From Clostridiales bacterium (GTDB lineage: Bacteria; Bacillota; Clostridia; Oscillospirales; Butyricicoccaceae), in contig DYCA01000017.1 in assembly GCA_019418305.1 (NCBI GenBank), forward strand, positions 1 to 21,170: 21,170 nt of DNA, in the 5' to 3' direction. Below are positions 7,460 through 14,867 of the stretch, one piece after another. Made by a program: the position numbers and the translations under genes. Positions within the stretch are counted from its first letter, which is position 1; every line of letters begins with the position of its first letter. The notes under the pieces are model-generated. The model saw only the letters and a list, made by a program, of their open reading frames with translations, ran no database searches and had not been told where the DNA came from.

Positions 7460-7887
7460 GCGCCCAGTCTCCCGATGATGCTGCGCACGCCTTCATCGAT
7501 CTGCGCCGCCGCACGGCGGTAGGTCTCCAGATCGCCGCCGAACGGGTCGGAAATATCGGTCGGCAGCAGCGTGAACACCTTGTCTGCGCAGTCCGGGAAC
7601 AGCTCGCACAAGCGGTCGTAATGCGCGCCCGTCATACAGACCAGATAGCGCGCGTTTTTTGCCATTTCAGGCGTGAGCATGCGCGAACGGTGCGCGGAAA
7701 TGTCCGCGCCCAGCTCTTTTGCCGCCGTAATTGCATTTTCTGACGCAGGCATACCATCCTGCGTAAACAGCCCGGCGGAAGCAGCCGCAAGCCCGGTCTG
7801 CTCCTCGCCGCCGTGCGCACGGAACAGCCCTTCCGCCATTGGAGAACGGCACGTATTGCCCGTGCAGATAAAAATGATATTGTCCAT
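7456..7887 (-). CDS. Low-molecular-weight phosphatase, YwlE-like (protein-arginine phosphatase)
   Basis: LMW protein-tyrosine-phosphatase fold, 143 residues. The P-loop is ICTGNTCRS (Cys8 nucleophile, Arg14), and the general-acid loop is SDPFGG near residue 115. The Thr in CTGNT matches YwlE of Bacillus, where this Thr gives specificity for phospho-arginine, and DPFGG also matches YwlE. Arginine phosphatase working against McsB-type kinase marks is therefore a reasonable inference; mcsB is not in the window. Start is ATG 7885-7887 with GGGAG 7 bases upstream; a TTG eight codons earlier is rejected. It lies 30 bp after polA and overlaps rimI by 3 bp. Confidence 0.88.
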   Translation of the reverse strand: MDNIIFICTGNTCRSPMAEGLFRAHGGEEQTGLAAASAGLFTQDGMPASENAITAAKELGADISAHRSRMLTPEMAKNARYLVCMTGAHYDRLCELFPDCADKVFTLLPTDISDPFGGDLETYRRAAAQIDEGVRSIIGRLGA

Positions 7888-7917
7888 AGATTTGCTCCCT
7901 GTACAGTTCAAAACAAA

Positions 7918-10551
7918 TTATTTTGTGTCATACCAGCTGTGTCCCGCCTTGGCCTCTGCCACCAGCGGCGCGTCCATCGGAAACGCCGCCTCCATCTCCT
8001 CGCGCAGCAGCTGCATCGCGGTTTCCTGCTCGGACTTGGGTGCTTCGAGAATCAGCTCGTCGTGCACCTGCAAAATCAGGCGGCTTTCCAAGCCCTCGCG
8101 CAGCAGTCGGTCGCGCACGCGCACCATCGCAATTTTGATGATATCCGCCGCCGTACCCTGAATGGGTGTATTCATCGCCACACGCTCACCGAACGAGCGA
8201 ATATTGAAGTTGCGGCTTTTCAGCTCAGGCAGCGCGCGGCGGCGGCCGAACAAGGTTGTCACATAGCCGTTTTCCTTCGCGCTTTCCTTAATTTCATCCA
8301 TATATTTTGCAACACCCGGATAGGTGGCAAGGTAGGTGCGGATAAACTCGCCCGCCTCTTTGCGCGTCACGCCGATATCCTGCGCCAGTGAAAAATCCGA
8401 AATGCCATACACGATACCAAAATTGACCGCCTTACACGAGGAACGCATCTGCGGCGTGACCTCATCGAGCGGCACATGATAAACCTTGGCCGCTGTCGCG
8501 GCGTGAATGTCCTGCCCTGAGCAGAACGCTTCAATCATATGCTCATCCTGTGAGATATGCGCGAGTACGCGCAGCTCAATCTGCGAATAGTCCGCGTCAA
8601 TCAGCACATGATCGTCGTCCGGCGCAACAAACATGCGGCGCAGCTCACGTCCCAGTTCGGTGCGCACAGGAATATTCTGCAAATTCGGGTCGGTGGAGGA
8701 AAGGCGTCCGGTCGCGGTGACGGTCTGCTGGAAATGCGTGTGAATACGGCCGTCTTTGGGACTGATGACCTTGAGAAGCCCCTCGACATAGGTGCTCTTG
8801 AGCTTGCTCAGCTGCCGGTATTCCAGAATGCGCGGCACAATTGGATGATCGTCCGCGATACGCTCGAGCACCTCCACATTGGTGGAGTATCCGGTCTTTG
8901 TCTTTTTCGGCGCGGGCAGATGCAGCTTTTCAAACAACACCTCGCCCAGCTGCTTGGGGCTGTTGATATTGAATTCACCGTCCGCATCGTGATAGATTTG
9001 CGCTACCAGTTCGCGGATACGCGCATCCAGCTTATCCCCGAAGGCACGCAGCGCGTCCGGCTCAACTGCGCATCCGAGCACTTCCATCTCCGCCAGCACA
9101 CGCATCAGCGGCAGTTCGATTTCGTAATATAACTTACGCATGCCAAGCTGCTCAATCTGCTCGGCTGTCTCGGTATAGATTGCGCGAATGGCCACCGCGT
9201 GCTGCGCACAAGCCGCAGCAGTCTGCTCCTGTCCGCCAAGCGGCGACACCGCCGCCGGATCATCCAGATCCAGAGTGGGCAGCTCGGTGCTGCAATACGC
9301 CAGCGTCACACGCGGCAGATCGTATCCCGACTGGGTCGGGTCCAGCAGATATGCCGCGATGCAGGTGTCAAACCGGATGCCGTCAGGTGCGATACCTCGT
9401 ATCAGCAGGGCCGCCGCAACCGGCTTGGCGTCGTGCAGCGTAAGCTCAACCGAGCCGTCGAACAGACGGCGCAGCAGGTCGTCCCACTCTGTCTCGGAAA
9501 AATCCTCCGCAAACAGAATGGATGCCGTTTCTCCATCCAGCAGACAAACGGCGCGCAGCGTTTCGGACAGTACGGCAAACACGCGGTCGGACGCAGTCAG
9601 CGCATCGAGCAGTGCAAACGCTTCTGCCGCCTGCGTCACGCGCTGCACCTGCACCTCCGGAAGACGCGGCGCAGCCTGCTCGCCACTTAAGTTCAGCCGC
9701 TTGATGAAATTTTTAAATTCCAAGCGCGTCAGCAGGTCATACAGCGCCGCTTCATCCGGCTTGGCCTCAGGCAGGTTTTCCACATCAAGCTCGAGCGGCG
9801 CATTGCGGTCAATGGTCGCCAGCCAATAGCTGTCCTTGGCGGACTGCTCGCCTGCCTCCAGCTTGGTGCGCGCACCCTTTTTGATGCGTGGGTCGTCTAG
9901 ATGCTGATACACGCCCTCCAGCGAGCCGAAGTCATGCAGCAGCTGCATCGCTGTTTTTTCACCGATACCCGGCACACCCGGGATATTGTCCGAGGAGTCG
10001 CCCATCAGCGCCTTGAGGTCAATCAGATAAATCGGGTCAAAGCCGTATTTTTCACGAAACTTCTCGGTATCATAGCTGTCATAGGTGGTCTGGCCCATTT
10101 TGGTCGTCACCAGCCGTACGGTCGTGCCGCCGCCGACCAGCTGCAGGCTGTCACGGTCGCCCGTCACCACAACACAGCTGTCGCCGTGCTCATTCGCGCG
10201 GCGGCTGATTGTGCCAATCAGGTCATCTGCCTCATAGCCGGACAGTTCACAGCGCGTCAGTCCCATTGCGTCCAGCAGCTCTTTGACCACAGGCAGCTGC
10301 GCTGCCAACTCATCCGGCATACCTTTGCGCGTTGCCTTATAGGAATCAAACTTCAGATGACGGAAGGTTTTTTCCCGCACGTCAAAGCAAACCACCGTGC
10401 GATCTGGCTTCTCATCATCCTGCAATTTAAAAAGTGTGGCAAGAAAACCATAAACCGCGTTGGTCGGCAGGCCCTCGTGGTTGGAAAGCTGCCGCACACC
10501 GTAAAACGCGCGGTTTAAAATACTGTTGCCGTCAATCACCATGATTTTCAT
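7918..10551 (-). CDS. polA: DNA polymerase I
   Basis: Processes Okazaki fragments and fills repair gaps. 877 residues in three regions: 5'-3' nuclease (about 1-290, starting MVIDGNSILNRAFYG), a 3'-5' exonuclease-like region (about 310-480) and the polymerase. Polymerase motifs are intact: A, DADYSQIELR at 652; B, KAVNFGIVYG at 707; C, QVHDE at 828. The proofreading region looks dead: the usual DxE metal motif reads FAVLSETLR, and the later Asp of the HN.KxD motif is Val in HDAKPV. This is common in Bacillus-type PolA. ATG start with GAGG about 9 bases upstream. First gene of the cluster running to tsaD. Confidence 0.97.
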   Translation of the reverse strand: MKIMVIDGNSILNRAFYGVRQLSNHEGLPTNAVYGFLATLFKLQDDEKPDRTVVCFDVREKTFRHLKFDSYKATRKGMPDELAAQLPVVKELLDAMGLTRCELSGYEADDLIGTISRRANEHGDSCVVVTGDRDSLQLVGGGTTVRLVTTKMGQTTYDSYDTEKFREKYGFDPIYLIDLKALMGDSSDNIPGVPGIGEKTAMQLLHDFGSLEGVYQHLDDPRIKKGARTKLEAGEQSAKDSYWLATIDRNAPLELDVENLPEAKPDEAALYDLLTRLEFKNFIKRLNLSGEQAAPRLPEVQVQRVTQAAEAFALLDALTASDRVFAVLSETLRAVCLLDGETASILFAEDFSETEWDDLLRRLFDGSVELTLHDAKPVAAALLIRGIAPDGIRFDTCIAAYLLDPTQSGYDLPRVTLAYCSTELPTLDLDDPAAVSPLGGQEQTAAACAQHAVAIRAIYTETAEQIEQLGMRKLYYEIELPLMRVLAEMEVLGCAVEPDALRAFGDKLDARIRELVAQIYHDADGEFNINSPKQLGEVLFEKLHLPAPKKTKTGYSTNVEVLERIADDHPIVPRILEYRQLSKLKSTYVEGLLKVISPKDGRIHTHFQQTVTATGRLSSTDPNLQNIPVRTELGRELRRMFVAPDDDHVLIDADYSQIELRVLAHISQDEHMIEAFCSGQDIHAATAAKVYHVPLDEVTPQMRSSCKAVNFGIVYGISDFSLAQDIGVTRKEAGEFIRTYLATYPGVAKYMDEIKESAKENGYVTTLFGRRRALPELKSRNFNIRSFGERVAMNTPIQGTAADIIKIAMVRVRDRLLREGLESRLILQVHDELILEAPKSEQETAMQLLREEMEAAFPMDAPLVAEAKAGHSWYDTK

Positions 10552-10592
10552 TCAAACAATCCTCATTTTTCTGCAAATTTCTGCTTGAATTT

Positions 10593-10621
10593 ATTATATC
10601 CTATAACTGCGCATATTTCCA
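10593..10621 (-). promoter_or_regulatory. polA promoter
   Basis: Minus-strand TATAAT (10593-10598), with TGGAAA (10616-10621) 17 bp upstream as a weak -35. The -35 overlaps the T-rich tail of the spo0A terminator. Confidence 0.55.
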
Positions 10622-10631
10622 GACAAAATAA

Positions 10632-10656
10632 GGGACGGAGCATTTCGCCCCGTCCC
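10632..10656 (-). terminator. Terminator after spo0A
   Basis: Ten-base arms (10632-10641, 10647-10656), fully paired in the minus-strand RNA with one G-U, 5-base loop, followed by TTATTTTGTCT. It separates spo0A from polA. Confidence 0.85.
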
Positions 10657-10671
10657 CTGCTCGTTTGTTGC

Positions 10672-11433
10672 TTACGCCCCGAACCGCATCTGCAGCCGCA
10701 GCCGGTCGGCAATCATAGAGATAAATTCGGAATTGGTTGGCTTTCCTTTCACGCCCGATACGGTATAGCCGAAATAGCTTTGCAGCGTTTCAATATCGCC
10801 GCGATCCCATGCCACTTCAATGGCATGACGGATGGCCCGTTCGACACGTGAAGAGGTGGTTTTGAATTTCTTTGCAATCGAGGGATACAATACCTTGGTT
10901 ATCGCGCTCACTGCTTCCATATCATTAACTGCCATCATAATCGCCTCGCGCAGATACTGATAGCCCTTGATATGCGCCGGTACGCCGACCTGATGAATTA
11001 CCTCAGTCACACGTACCTCGAGCGCTTTCCCTTCCCCCGACGGGGCTTCCTCCTGTTTTCCCTCGCGCCACAGACGGATGCGTTCGCACACCCGCTCGGC
11101 GTCCATCGGCTTACGCAAAAACATATCCACGCCCAGCGCGGTGCATTCCGCACCGGCCTGCGGGCTGGCAAAGGCGGAAAGTACCACCACCGCCGTTTTG
11201 TTCTGTTCCTGCGACCGCAGTCGGCTGATGACCGAAATGCCGTCCATCACCGGCAGCACCAAATCGATGATGAGCAGATCCGGTCTCAGCTCCTGCACTG
11301 CCGCAAGCGCTTTTCCGCCATCCTCTGCCATTCCGACCAGTTCCATATCGTCTGCCTTTTCCAATGCCGCTGCCATACGTGCACAAAATTCGCTGTCGTC
11401 GTCCGCGAGCAATACCCGGATTTTCTGTTCCAT
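10672..11433 (-). CDS. spo0A: Sporulation master regulator Spo0A
   Basis: Response regulator that, once phosphorylated, starts sporulation and related programmes. 253 residues. The receiver domain (1-125) has the acidic pocket Asp11-Asp12-Asp13, phospho-acceptor Asp57 in [13 protein letters not shown], Ser86 and Lys108. The DNA-binding domain (about 140-253) carries [39 protein letters not shown] and KPTNSEFI, all diagnostic. Start is ATG 11431-11433; the ribosome site is poor (GGAAAG lies about 15 bases upstream), so translation may be deliberately low. Upstream are three 0A boxes (11544-11570) that suggest autoregulation, and spoIVB, its usual clostridial neighbour. Confidence 0.98.
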   Translation of the reverse strand: MEQKIRVLLADDDSEFCARMAAALEKADDMELVGMAEDGGKALAAVQELRPDLLIIDLVLPVMDGISVISRLRSQEQNKTAVVVLSAFASPQAGAECTALGVDMFLRKPMDAERVCERIRLWREGKQEEAPSGEGKALEVRVTEVIHQVGVPAHIKGYQYLREAIMMAVNDMEAVSAITKVLYPSIAKKFKTTSSRVERAIRHAIEVAWDRGDIETLQSYFGYTVSGVKGKPTNSEFISMIADRLRLQMRFGA

Positions 11434-11456
11434 GTTGTCTATACCAGCTTTCCGAA

Positions 11457-11489
11457 AAATTAGTGGTCTCTCTTTCTTGTCACTAATTT
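11457..11489. repeat. 9-bp inverted repeat around the spo0A transcription start
   Basis: AAATTAGTG (11457-11465) and CACTAATTT (11481-11489) form a perfect inverted repeat with a 15-bp purine/pyrimidine-biased spacer. One arm overlaps the candidate -10 of spo0A. It could be a protein operator or a weak leader hairpin ending in TTTTT; the sequence does not decide. Confidence 0.5.
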
Positions 11490-11513
11490 ACCATATAATC
11501 CCAAATTGTTCAA
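11485..11513 (-). promoter_or_regulatory. Candidate spo0A promoter
   Basis: Minus-strand TTGAAC (11508-11513), 17 bp, TAAATT (11485-11490). The -10 is only 4 of 6. I see no clear sigma-H promoter. Confidence 0.45.
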
Positions 11514-11543
11514 GAAAAATCTCGAAAACCGGCGTATTTTTTG

Positions 11544-11570
11544 CTCGACAGCGTTCGACAAAATTCGACA
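11544..11570 (-). promoter_or_regulatory. Three phased Spo0A (0A) boxes
   Basis: On the minus strand the 0A box TGTCGAA occurs exactly at 11564-11570 and 11554-11560, and as TGTCGAG at 11544-11550. Box starts are exactly 10 bp apart, placing all three on one DNA face. They begin 30 bp upstream of the candidate spo0A -35, in an activator-like position, and lie 18 bp past the spoIVB stop codon. Spo0A binding is inferred from the consensus. Confidence 0.8.
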
Positions 11571-11588
11571 AGTTGCGATTTTTTCTGA

Positions 11589-12602
11589 TTAGTTTTCCAT
11601 TTCTTCAATCATCCGTTCAATGCCGATCGCATAGCCGCAGGTCGGATCGTTGACCAATACATGGGTCACCGCGCCAATCAGCTTGCCGTTTTGCAGAACC
11701 GGTGAACCCGACATGCCCTGCACAATGCCGCCGGTCTTTTCCAGCAGCTCCGGATCGGTTACACGCAGCATCATGCCGCGGCCATACTCGTCATCCTCCG
11801 GATAAATCTTGACCACCTGCACAGAATACTTTTCGACCGTATCACCTTCGACATTGGTCAGAATTTCCGCATCTCCCACCTCGATTTCATCCGCTGATGC
11901 CACCGGAACAGACTCCAGCGAATCGTAAATCGAACTGTCGGTCAGCGTGCCAAAAATACCGCTTTCCGTGTTTTCGTCCACGGTACCGATCGCATTGTCC
12001 GAAACGAACTCACCTTGCAGTGCGCCCGGTTCACCGGCTTCGCCGCGCTGCACCGAGCCGACCGACGACTGAATCAAACTGCCATCCCGCAGCGGAATGA
12101 GCACGCCTGTTTCACCATCACAGATGCCATGACCCAGAGAGCCATACGCACCGGTTTCCGGATCGACATAGGTCAGCGTGCCGATGCCCGCCATGCCGTC
12201 GCGCGCAAGCACGCCGATGCGGTACACACCGTCCTGATCCGCGCACGGGGTTACAGTCACTGTGCGGCTGCTGCCGTCACTTTCGAGCGTCAGCTCCACC
12301 GGTTGCCCACCGGAAAGCGCGATCTGTTTTTGCAGATCATCGTTGGCGCTGATTTGTGCTCCGTTGACCCCCACAATCAGGTCGCCTTCCAGCACACCCG
12401 CATCCCGCGCAGGGCAAACCGCTCCGTCCGCCGTCTGCACATCATCCAGCCGTACGACCAGCACGCCCTCGGCGCTCATCTGAATGCCGACTGTATGACC
12501 GATTGGAATAAGGGAGGAAATCTCGGCCGCCTGTGCGGAAACCAGCATTGCAAGGGTCAAAATCAGGGAAACTGCGATTTTTTTTGCTTTTCTTTGCTGC
12601 AT
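11589..12602 (-). CDS. spoIVB: SpoIVB signalling peptidase (S55 family)
   Basis: Serine peptidase made in the forespore and secreted across its membrane, where in Bacillus it triggers SpoIVFA cleavage and so pro-sigma-K processing. 337 residues, shorter than the ~426 of B. subtilis as is usual in clostridia. An N-terminal membrane or signal segment (about 8-26), a PDZ domain (about 35-118) and the S55 domain follow in order. Catalytic His158 (LGHGI) and Ser298 (GIVQGMSGSP) are present, followed by GAVTHVLVNDPTCGYAIGIE. ATG start with GGAGGTG 5 bases upstream. No terminator is seen between it and spo0A, so read-through into spo0A is possible. Confidence 0.95.
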   Translation of the reverse strand: MQQRKAKKIAVSLILTLAMLVSAQAAEISSLIPIGHTVGIQMSAEGVLVVRLDDVQTADGAVCPARDAGVLEGDLIVGVNGAQISANDDLQKQIALSGGQPVELTLESDGSSRTVTVTPCADQDGVYRIGVLARDGMAGIGTLTYVDPETGAYGSLGHGICDGETGVLIPLRDGSLIQSSVGSVQRGEAGEPGALQGEFVSDNAIGTVDENTESGIFGTLTDSSIYDSLESVPVASADEIEVGDAEILTNVEGDTVEKYSVQVVKIYPEDDEYGRGMMLRVTDPELLEKTGGIVQGMSGSPVLQNGKLIGAVTHVLVNDPTCGYAIGIERMIEEMEN

Positions 12603-12726
12603 TTTTTCACCTCCGCGTTTACTATGCCACGCACCGGCTGCAAAAACGCCTGTGAACCTTTGCTAATCCCACTGTTTTTTTGGCTATGCGAAGAGACTTT
12701 GGTGATGGAAAGTTTTTCTCTAATGC

Positions 12727-12773
12727 AAAAACGGTGGTTTTCCCTCATTTCGTTGGAGAAAACCACCGTTTTT
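12727..12773. terminator. Strong bidirectional-type terminator after lysR
   Basis: Perfect 16-bp arms (12727-12742, 12758-12773) with a 15-base loop, with A-runs outside one arm and T-runs outside the other. It ends the leftward lysR transcript before spoIVB. The rest of 12603-12807 holds the spoIVB ribosome site and nothing else I can name. Confidence 0.88.
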
Positions 12774-12807
12774 TGAAAAACTTACAAAATTCGTATGCCA
12801 CCACGCG

Positions 12808-13668
12808 CTACTCCATCCACTCTGACCACGCCCCGGCAAACTGATTATCCTTAAGACAAACAAAATGAAATGCGCCACTTAAGTTCTCGCCTTCCAGCGT
12901 GAACTGTGCCAGCGTCCCCGCTGCCAACTCACGCGCCACCACTGCCGCATACAAAAAGGAAACGCCTACGCCGTCCTGAGCCAGCGTCTTTATCATCGAA
13001 AAATCGCTGATACAGGCAAGATTGGAAAAGCTGTGCAGCGTACGGCTGCGGCGATGCAACGCCTGCTCGAACACTGCGCGCGTGCCCGAACCCGCCTCGC
13101 GTACAAGCAGCCGTTCCTCTAGCAGTTCTTCAAGCGATACCGCCCGACCGGCAAAGCGGTGCGACGGCGCACATACGCCCAGAAATGCCTCCCGCCGATA
13201 CATCTTCGCGGCATACTTGTCCTGATCGAAAAAGCCTTCCACCAATGCGAAATCCAGCCGTCCGCCCTCCAGCTCACGCAGCAGAATCTGCGTGTTTTCT
13301 ACCAGCAGAGAAAAGCGCGCGTCGGGATGCGTATGTAAAAACCGCCGCACCTGTGGAGCAATCACATATTCCCCGATGGTTTTGGTTGCGCCCACCCGCA
13401 GCGACACCGCAGCAGGACTCGCCATACATTCCTCTATTTTATTGCTGTTATACGCCAACGAACGCGCCAGCTCCCGCAAACGCAAGCCGGCTTCGGTCAA
13501 GCGCAGCGTTTTACCCTCATAGGAAAACAAGCGGCTGCCGTAATGCTCCTCCAAAAAATGGATATGATGTGTCACAGCAGGCTGCGTGATGCACAGCCGC
13601 TCCGCCGCACGAGTATAATTCATGGTTTCGCACAGGACCAGAAAGGTGTGCAATCTCGTATCCAGCAT
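12808..13668 (-). CDS. LysR-family transcriptional regulator (YeiE-like by context)
   Basis: 286-residue LysR protein. The winged helix-turn-helix (1-60) has the typical MNYTRAAERLCITQPAVTHHIHFLEEHYGSRLF, and an effector-binding domain runs from about 90 to 286. It is divergent from a YeiH-family transporter gene. The YeiE-YeiH pairing is known in enterobacteria and common elsewhere, where the regulator has been connected with sulfite/sulfur metabolism; the ligand here is unknown. ATG start with AGGTGA 4 bases upstream. It is probably autoregulated through the T-N11-A palindrome at 13679-13693, which lies in its own leader. Confidence 0.92.
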   Translation of the reverse strand: MLDTRLHTFLVLCETMNYTRAAERLCITQPAVTHHIHFLEEHYGSRLFSYEGKTLRLTEAGLRLRELARSLAYNSNKIEECMASPAAVSLRVGATKTIGEYVIAPQVRRFLHTHPDARFSLLVENTQILLRELEGGRLDFALVEGFFDQDKYAAKMYRREAFLGVCAPSHRFAGRAVSLEELLEERLLVREAGSGTRAVFEQALHRRSRTLHSFSNLACISDFSMIKTLAQDGVGVSFLYAAVVARELAAGTLAQFTLEGENLSGAFHFVCLKDNQFAGAWSEWME

Positions 13669-13678
13669 AAAATCACCT

Positions 13679-13693
13679 ATAAGTACAATTTAT
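13679..13693. promoter_or_regulatory. LysR-type T-N11-A box
   Basis: The 15 bases from 13679 to 13693 form an imperfect palindrome of the T-N11-A type (outer ATAA/TTAT arms). It lies 10 bp upstream of the lysR start codon and in the lysR-yeiH divergent region, where this regulator family binds. Confidence 0.5.
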
Positions 13694-13717
13694 GGTAATA
13701 TTAGAATTCTTCATTTT

Positions 13718-13746
13718 ATTTTATCGTAGAGTTGTATTATAATCAA
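13718..13746 (-). promoter_or_regulatory. lysR promoter
   Basis: Minus-strand TTGATT (13741-13746), 17 bp, TAAAAT (13718-13723). Its -35 overlaps the -10 of the opposing transporter promoter. Confidence 0.6.
13738..13743 (+). promoter_or_regulatory. -10 element of the YeiH-family gene
   Basis: A perfect TATAAT lies 34 bp before the ATG, but there is no good -35 at the right distance (the sequence there is TTTATT). That fits a promoter that needs an activator such as the divergent LysR protein. Confidence 0.6.
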
Positions 13747-13777
13747 GAAAAAAGAGAAAGAAAAGAAGGAAAACGAT

Positions 13778-14809
13778 ATGCACTTTTTCAAACAAAACGG
13801 CCCCGGTCTGCTGCTCTGCCTCATTATTGCACTCCCCTGCTGGTATTTGGGTCAGCTGTTCCCCGTCATCGGCGGCCCGGTATTCGCCATCATAGCCGGT
13901 ATGATTATCACGCTGCTCTGGAAAAATCAAACCAGCTTTGCCGATGGCATCACGTTCACCTCCAAGAAAATTCTGCAATATGCTGTCATCTTGCTCGGCT
14001 TCGGCCTGAATCTGTCTGAAATTGCCAAGGTCGGCGCGTTGTCGCTGCCTATCATCTGCTCCACCATTGCCACCTCGCTGATTATCGCCTTTCTGCTGTA
14101 CCGGTTTATGAAAATCCCGGCGAATATCTCCACGCTGGTCGGTGTCGGCTCGTCCATCTGCGGCGGTTCGGCCATCGCAGCCACCGCACCGGTCATCGGC
14201 GCGGACGATGAAGAAATCGCACAGGCGATTTCGGTTATCTTTCTGTTCAATGTGCTGGCCGCACTGCTTTTCCCCTCGTTCGGCAGCGCAATCGGCCTGA
14301 CCAACGACGGCTTCGGTCTATTTGCCGGCACGGCGATTAACGATACCTCCTCGGTCACCGCAGCCGCCTCTACCTGGGACACGCTGCACGGCACACAGGG
14401 CGCGGTGCTTGCCTATGCGACCATCGTCAAGCTGACCCGTACGCTGGCCATTATCCCCATCACACTTGTACTTGCCTTCTGGCAGGTGCGGCAGGCCAAG
14501 CGCAGCAACAAGACGCGCCGCGGCGGCTTCTCGCTGAAAAAGATTTTCCCCTTCTTCATCCTGTTCTTTGTGCTCGCTTCCATCATCACCACGGTTGCCA
14601 CGATGAACGGCGTGGACGCAGCCGTATTCAACCCCTTCAAATCGCTCTCCAAGTTCTTCATTATTATGGCTATGGTGGCTATTGGTCTGCACACCAATAT
14701 CATCAAGCTGGTGCGCACCGGCGGCAAGCCGATTCTGATGGGCTTCTGCTGCTGGGTCGGTATCACTGGTGTCAGCCTCGGCATGCAGCACCTGCTGGGC
14801 CTGCTATAA
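13778..14809 (+). CDS. YeiH-family membrane protein (putative sulfate exporter family)
   Basis: Polytopic membrane protein of 343 residues with about ten hydrophobic segments, of the family often labelled 'putative sulfate exporter' (PF03601). Conserved stretches are [41 protein letters not shown], the charged loop [11 protein letters not shown] and [17 protein letters not shown]. The substrate is not firmly known for the family; a link to sulfite or other sulfur compounds comes from its LysR partner in other bacteria. ATG start with AAGGA 7 bases upstream. It is one of two plus-strand genes here, monocistronic, ending at a terminator 12 bp past the stop. Confidence 0.9.
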   Translation: MHFFKQNGPGLLLCLIIALPCWYLGQLFPVIGGPVFAIIAGMIITLLWKNQTSFADGITFTSKKILQYAVILLGFGLNLSEIAKVGALSLPIICSTIATSLIIAFLLYRFMKIPANISTLVGVGSSICGGSAIAATAPVIGADDEEIAQAISVIFLFNVLAALLFPSFGSAIGLTNDGFGLFAGTAINDTSSVTAAASTWDTLHGTQGAVLAYATIVKLTRTLAIIPITLVLAFWQVRQAKRSNKTRRGGFSLKKIFPFFILFFVLASIITTVATMNGVDAAVFNPFKSLSKFFIIMAMVAIGLHTNIIKLVRTGGKPILMGFCCWVGITGVSLGMQHLLGLL

Positions 14810-14820
14810 ACAGAACAAAA

Positions 14821-14856
14821 CGGCGCTTTGTCCGAACGCAATCGGGCAAAGCGCCG
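14821..14856. terminator. Bidirectional terminator, YeiH gene / P1 peptidase gene
   Basis: Arms CGGCGCTTTG/CAAAGCGCCG (14821-14830, 14847-14856) continue through a wobble pair into CCGA/TCGG with a 6-base loop, about 15 pairs in all. T-rich sequence follows on both strands (CTTTCCATTTTTT rightward, TTTTGTTCTG leftward). It serves the convergent transporter and peptidase genes. Confidence 0.88.
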
Positions 14857-14867
14857 CTTTCCATTTT

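Noticed and set aside
12620..12649. Sigma-G-like promoter for spoIVB (CATAGTA at 12620-12626 on the minus strand)
   Set aside because: The -10 resembles the forespore consensus, but the -35 at 18 bp (GCGTT) matches only 3 of 5 and the leader would be very short. Biologically expected, but not supported enough to list.
12705..12776. Possible 23-codon plus-strand peptide ending in the 12727-12773 hairpin
   Set aside because: There is no ribosome site, and most of the codons fall in the terminator palindrome.
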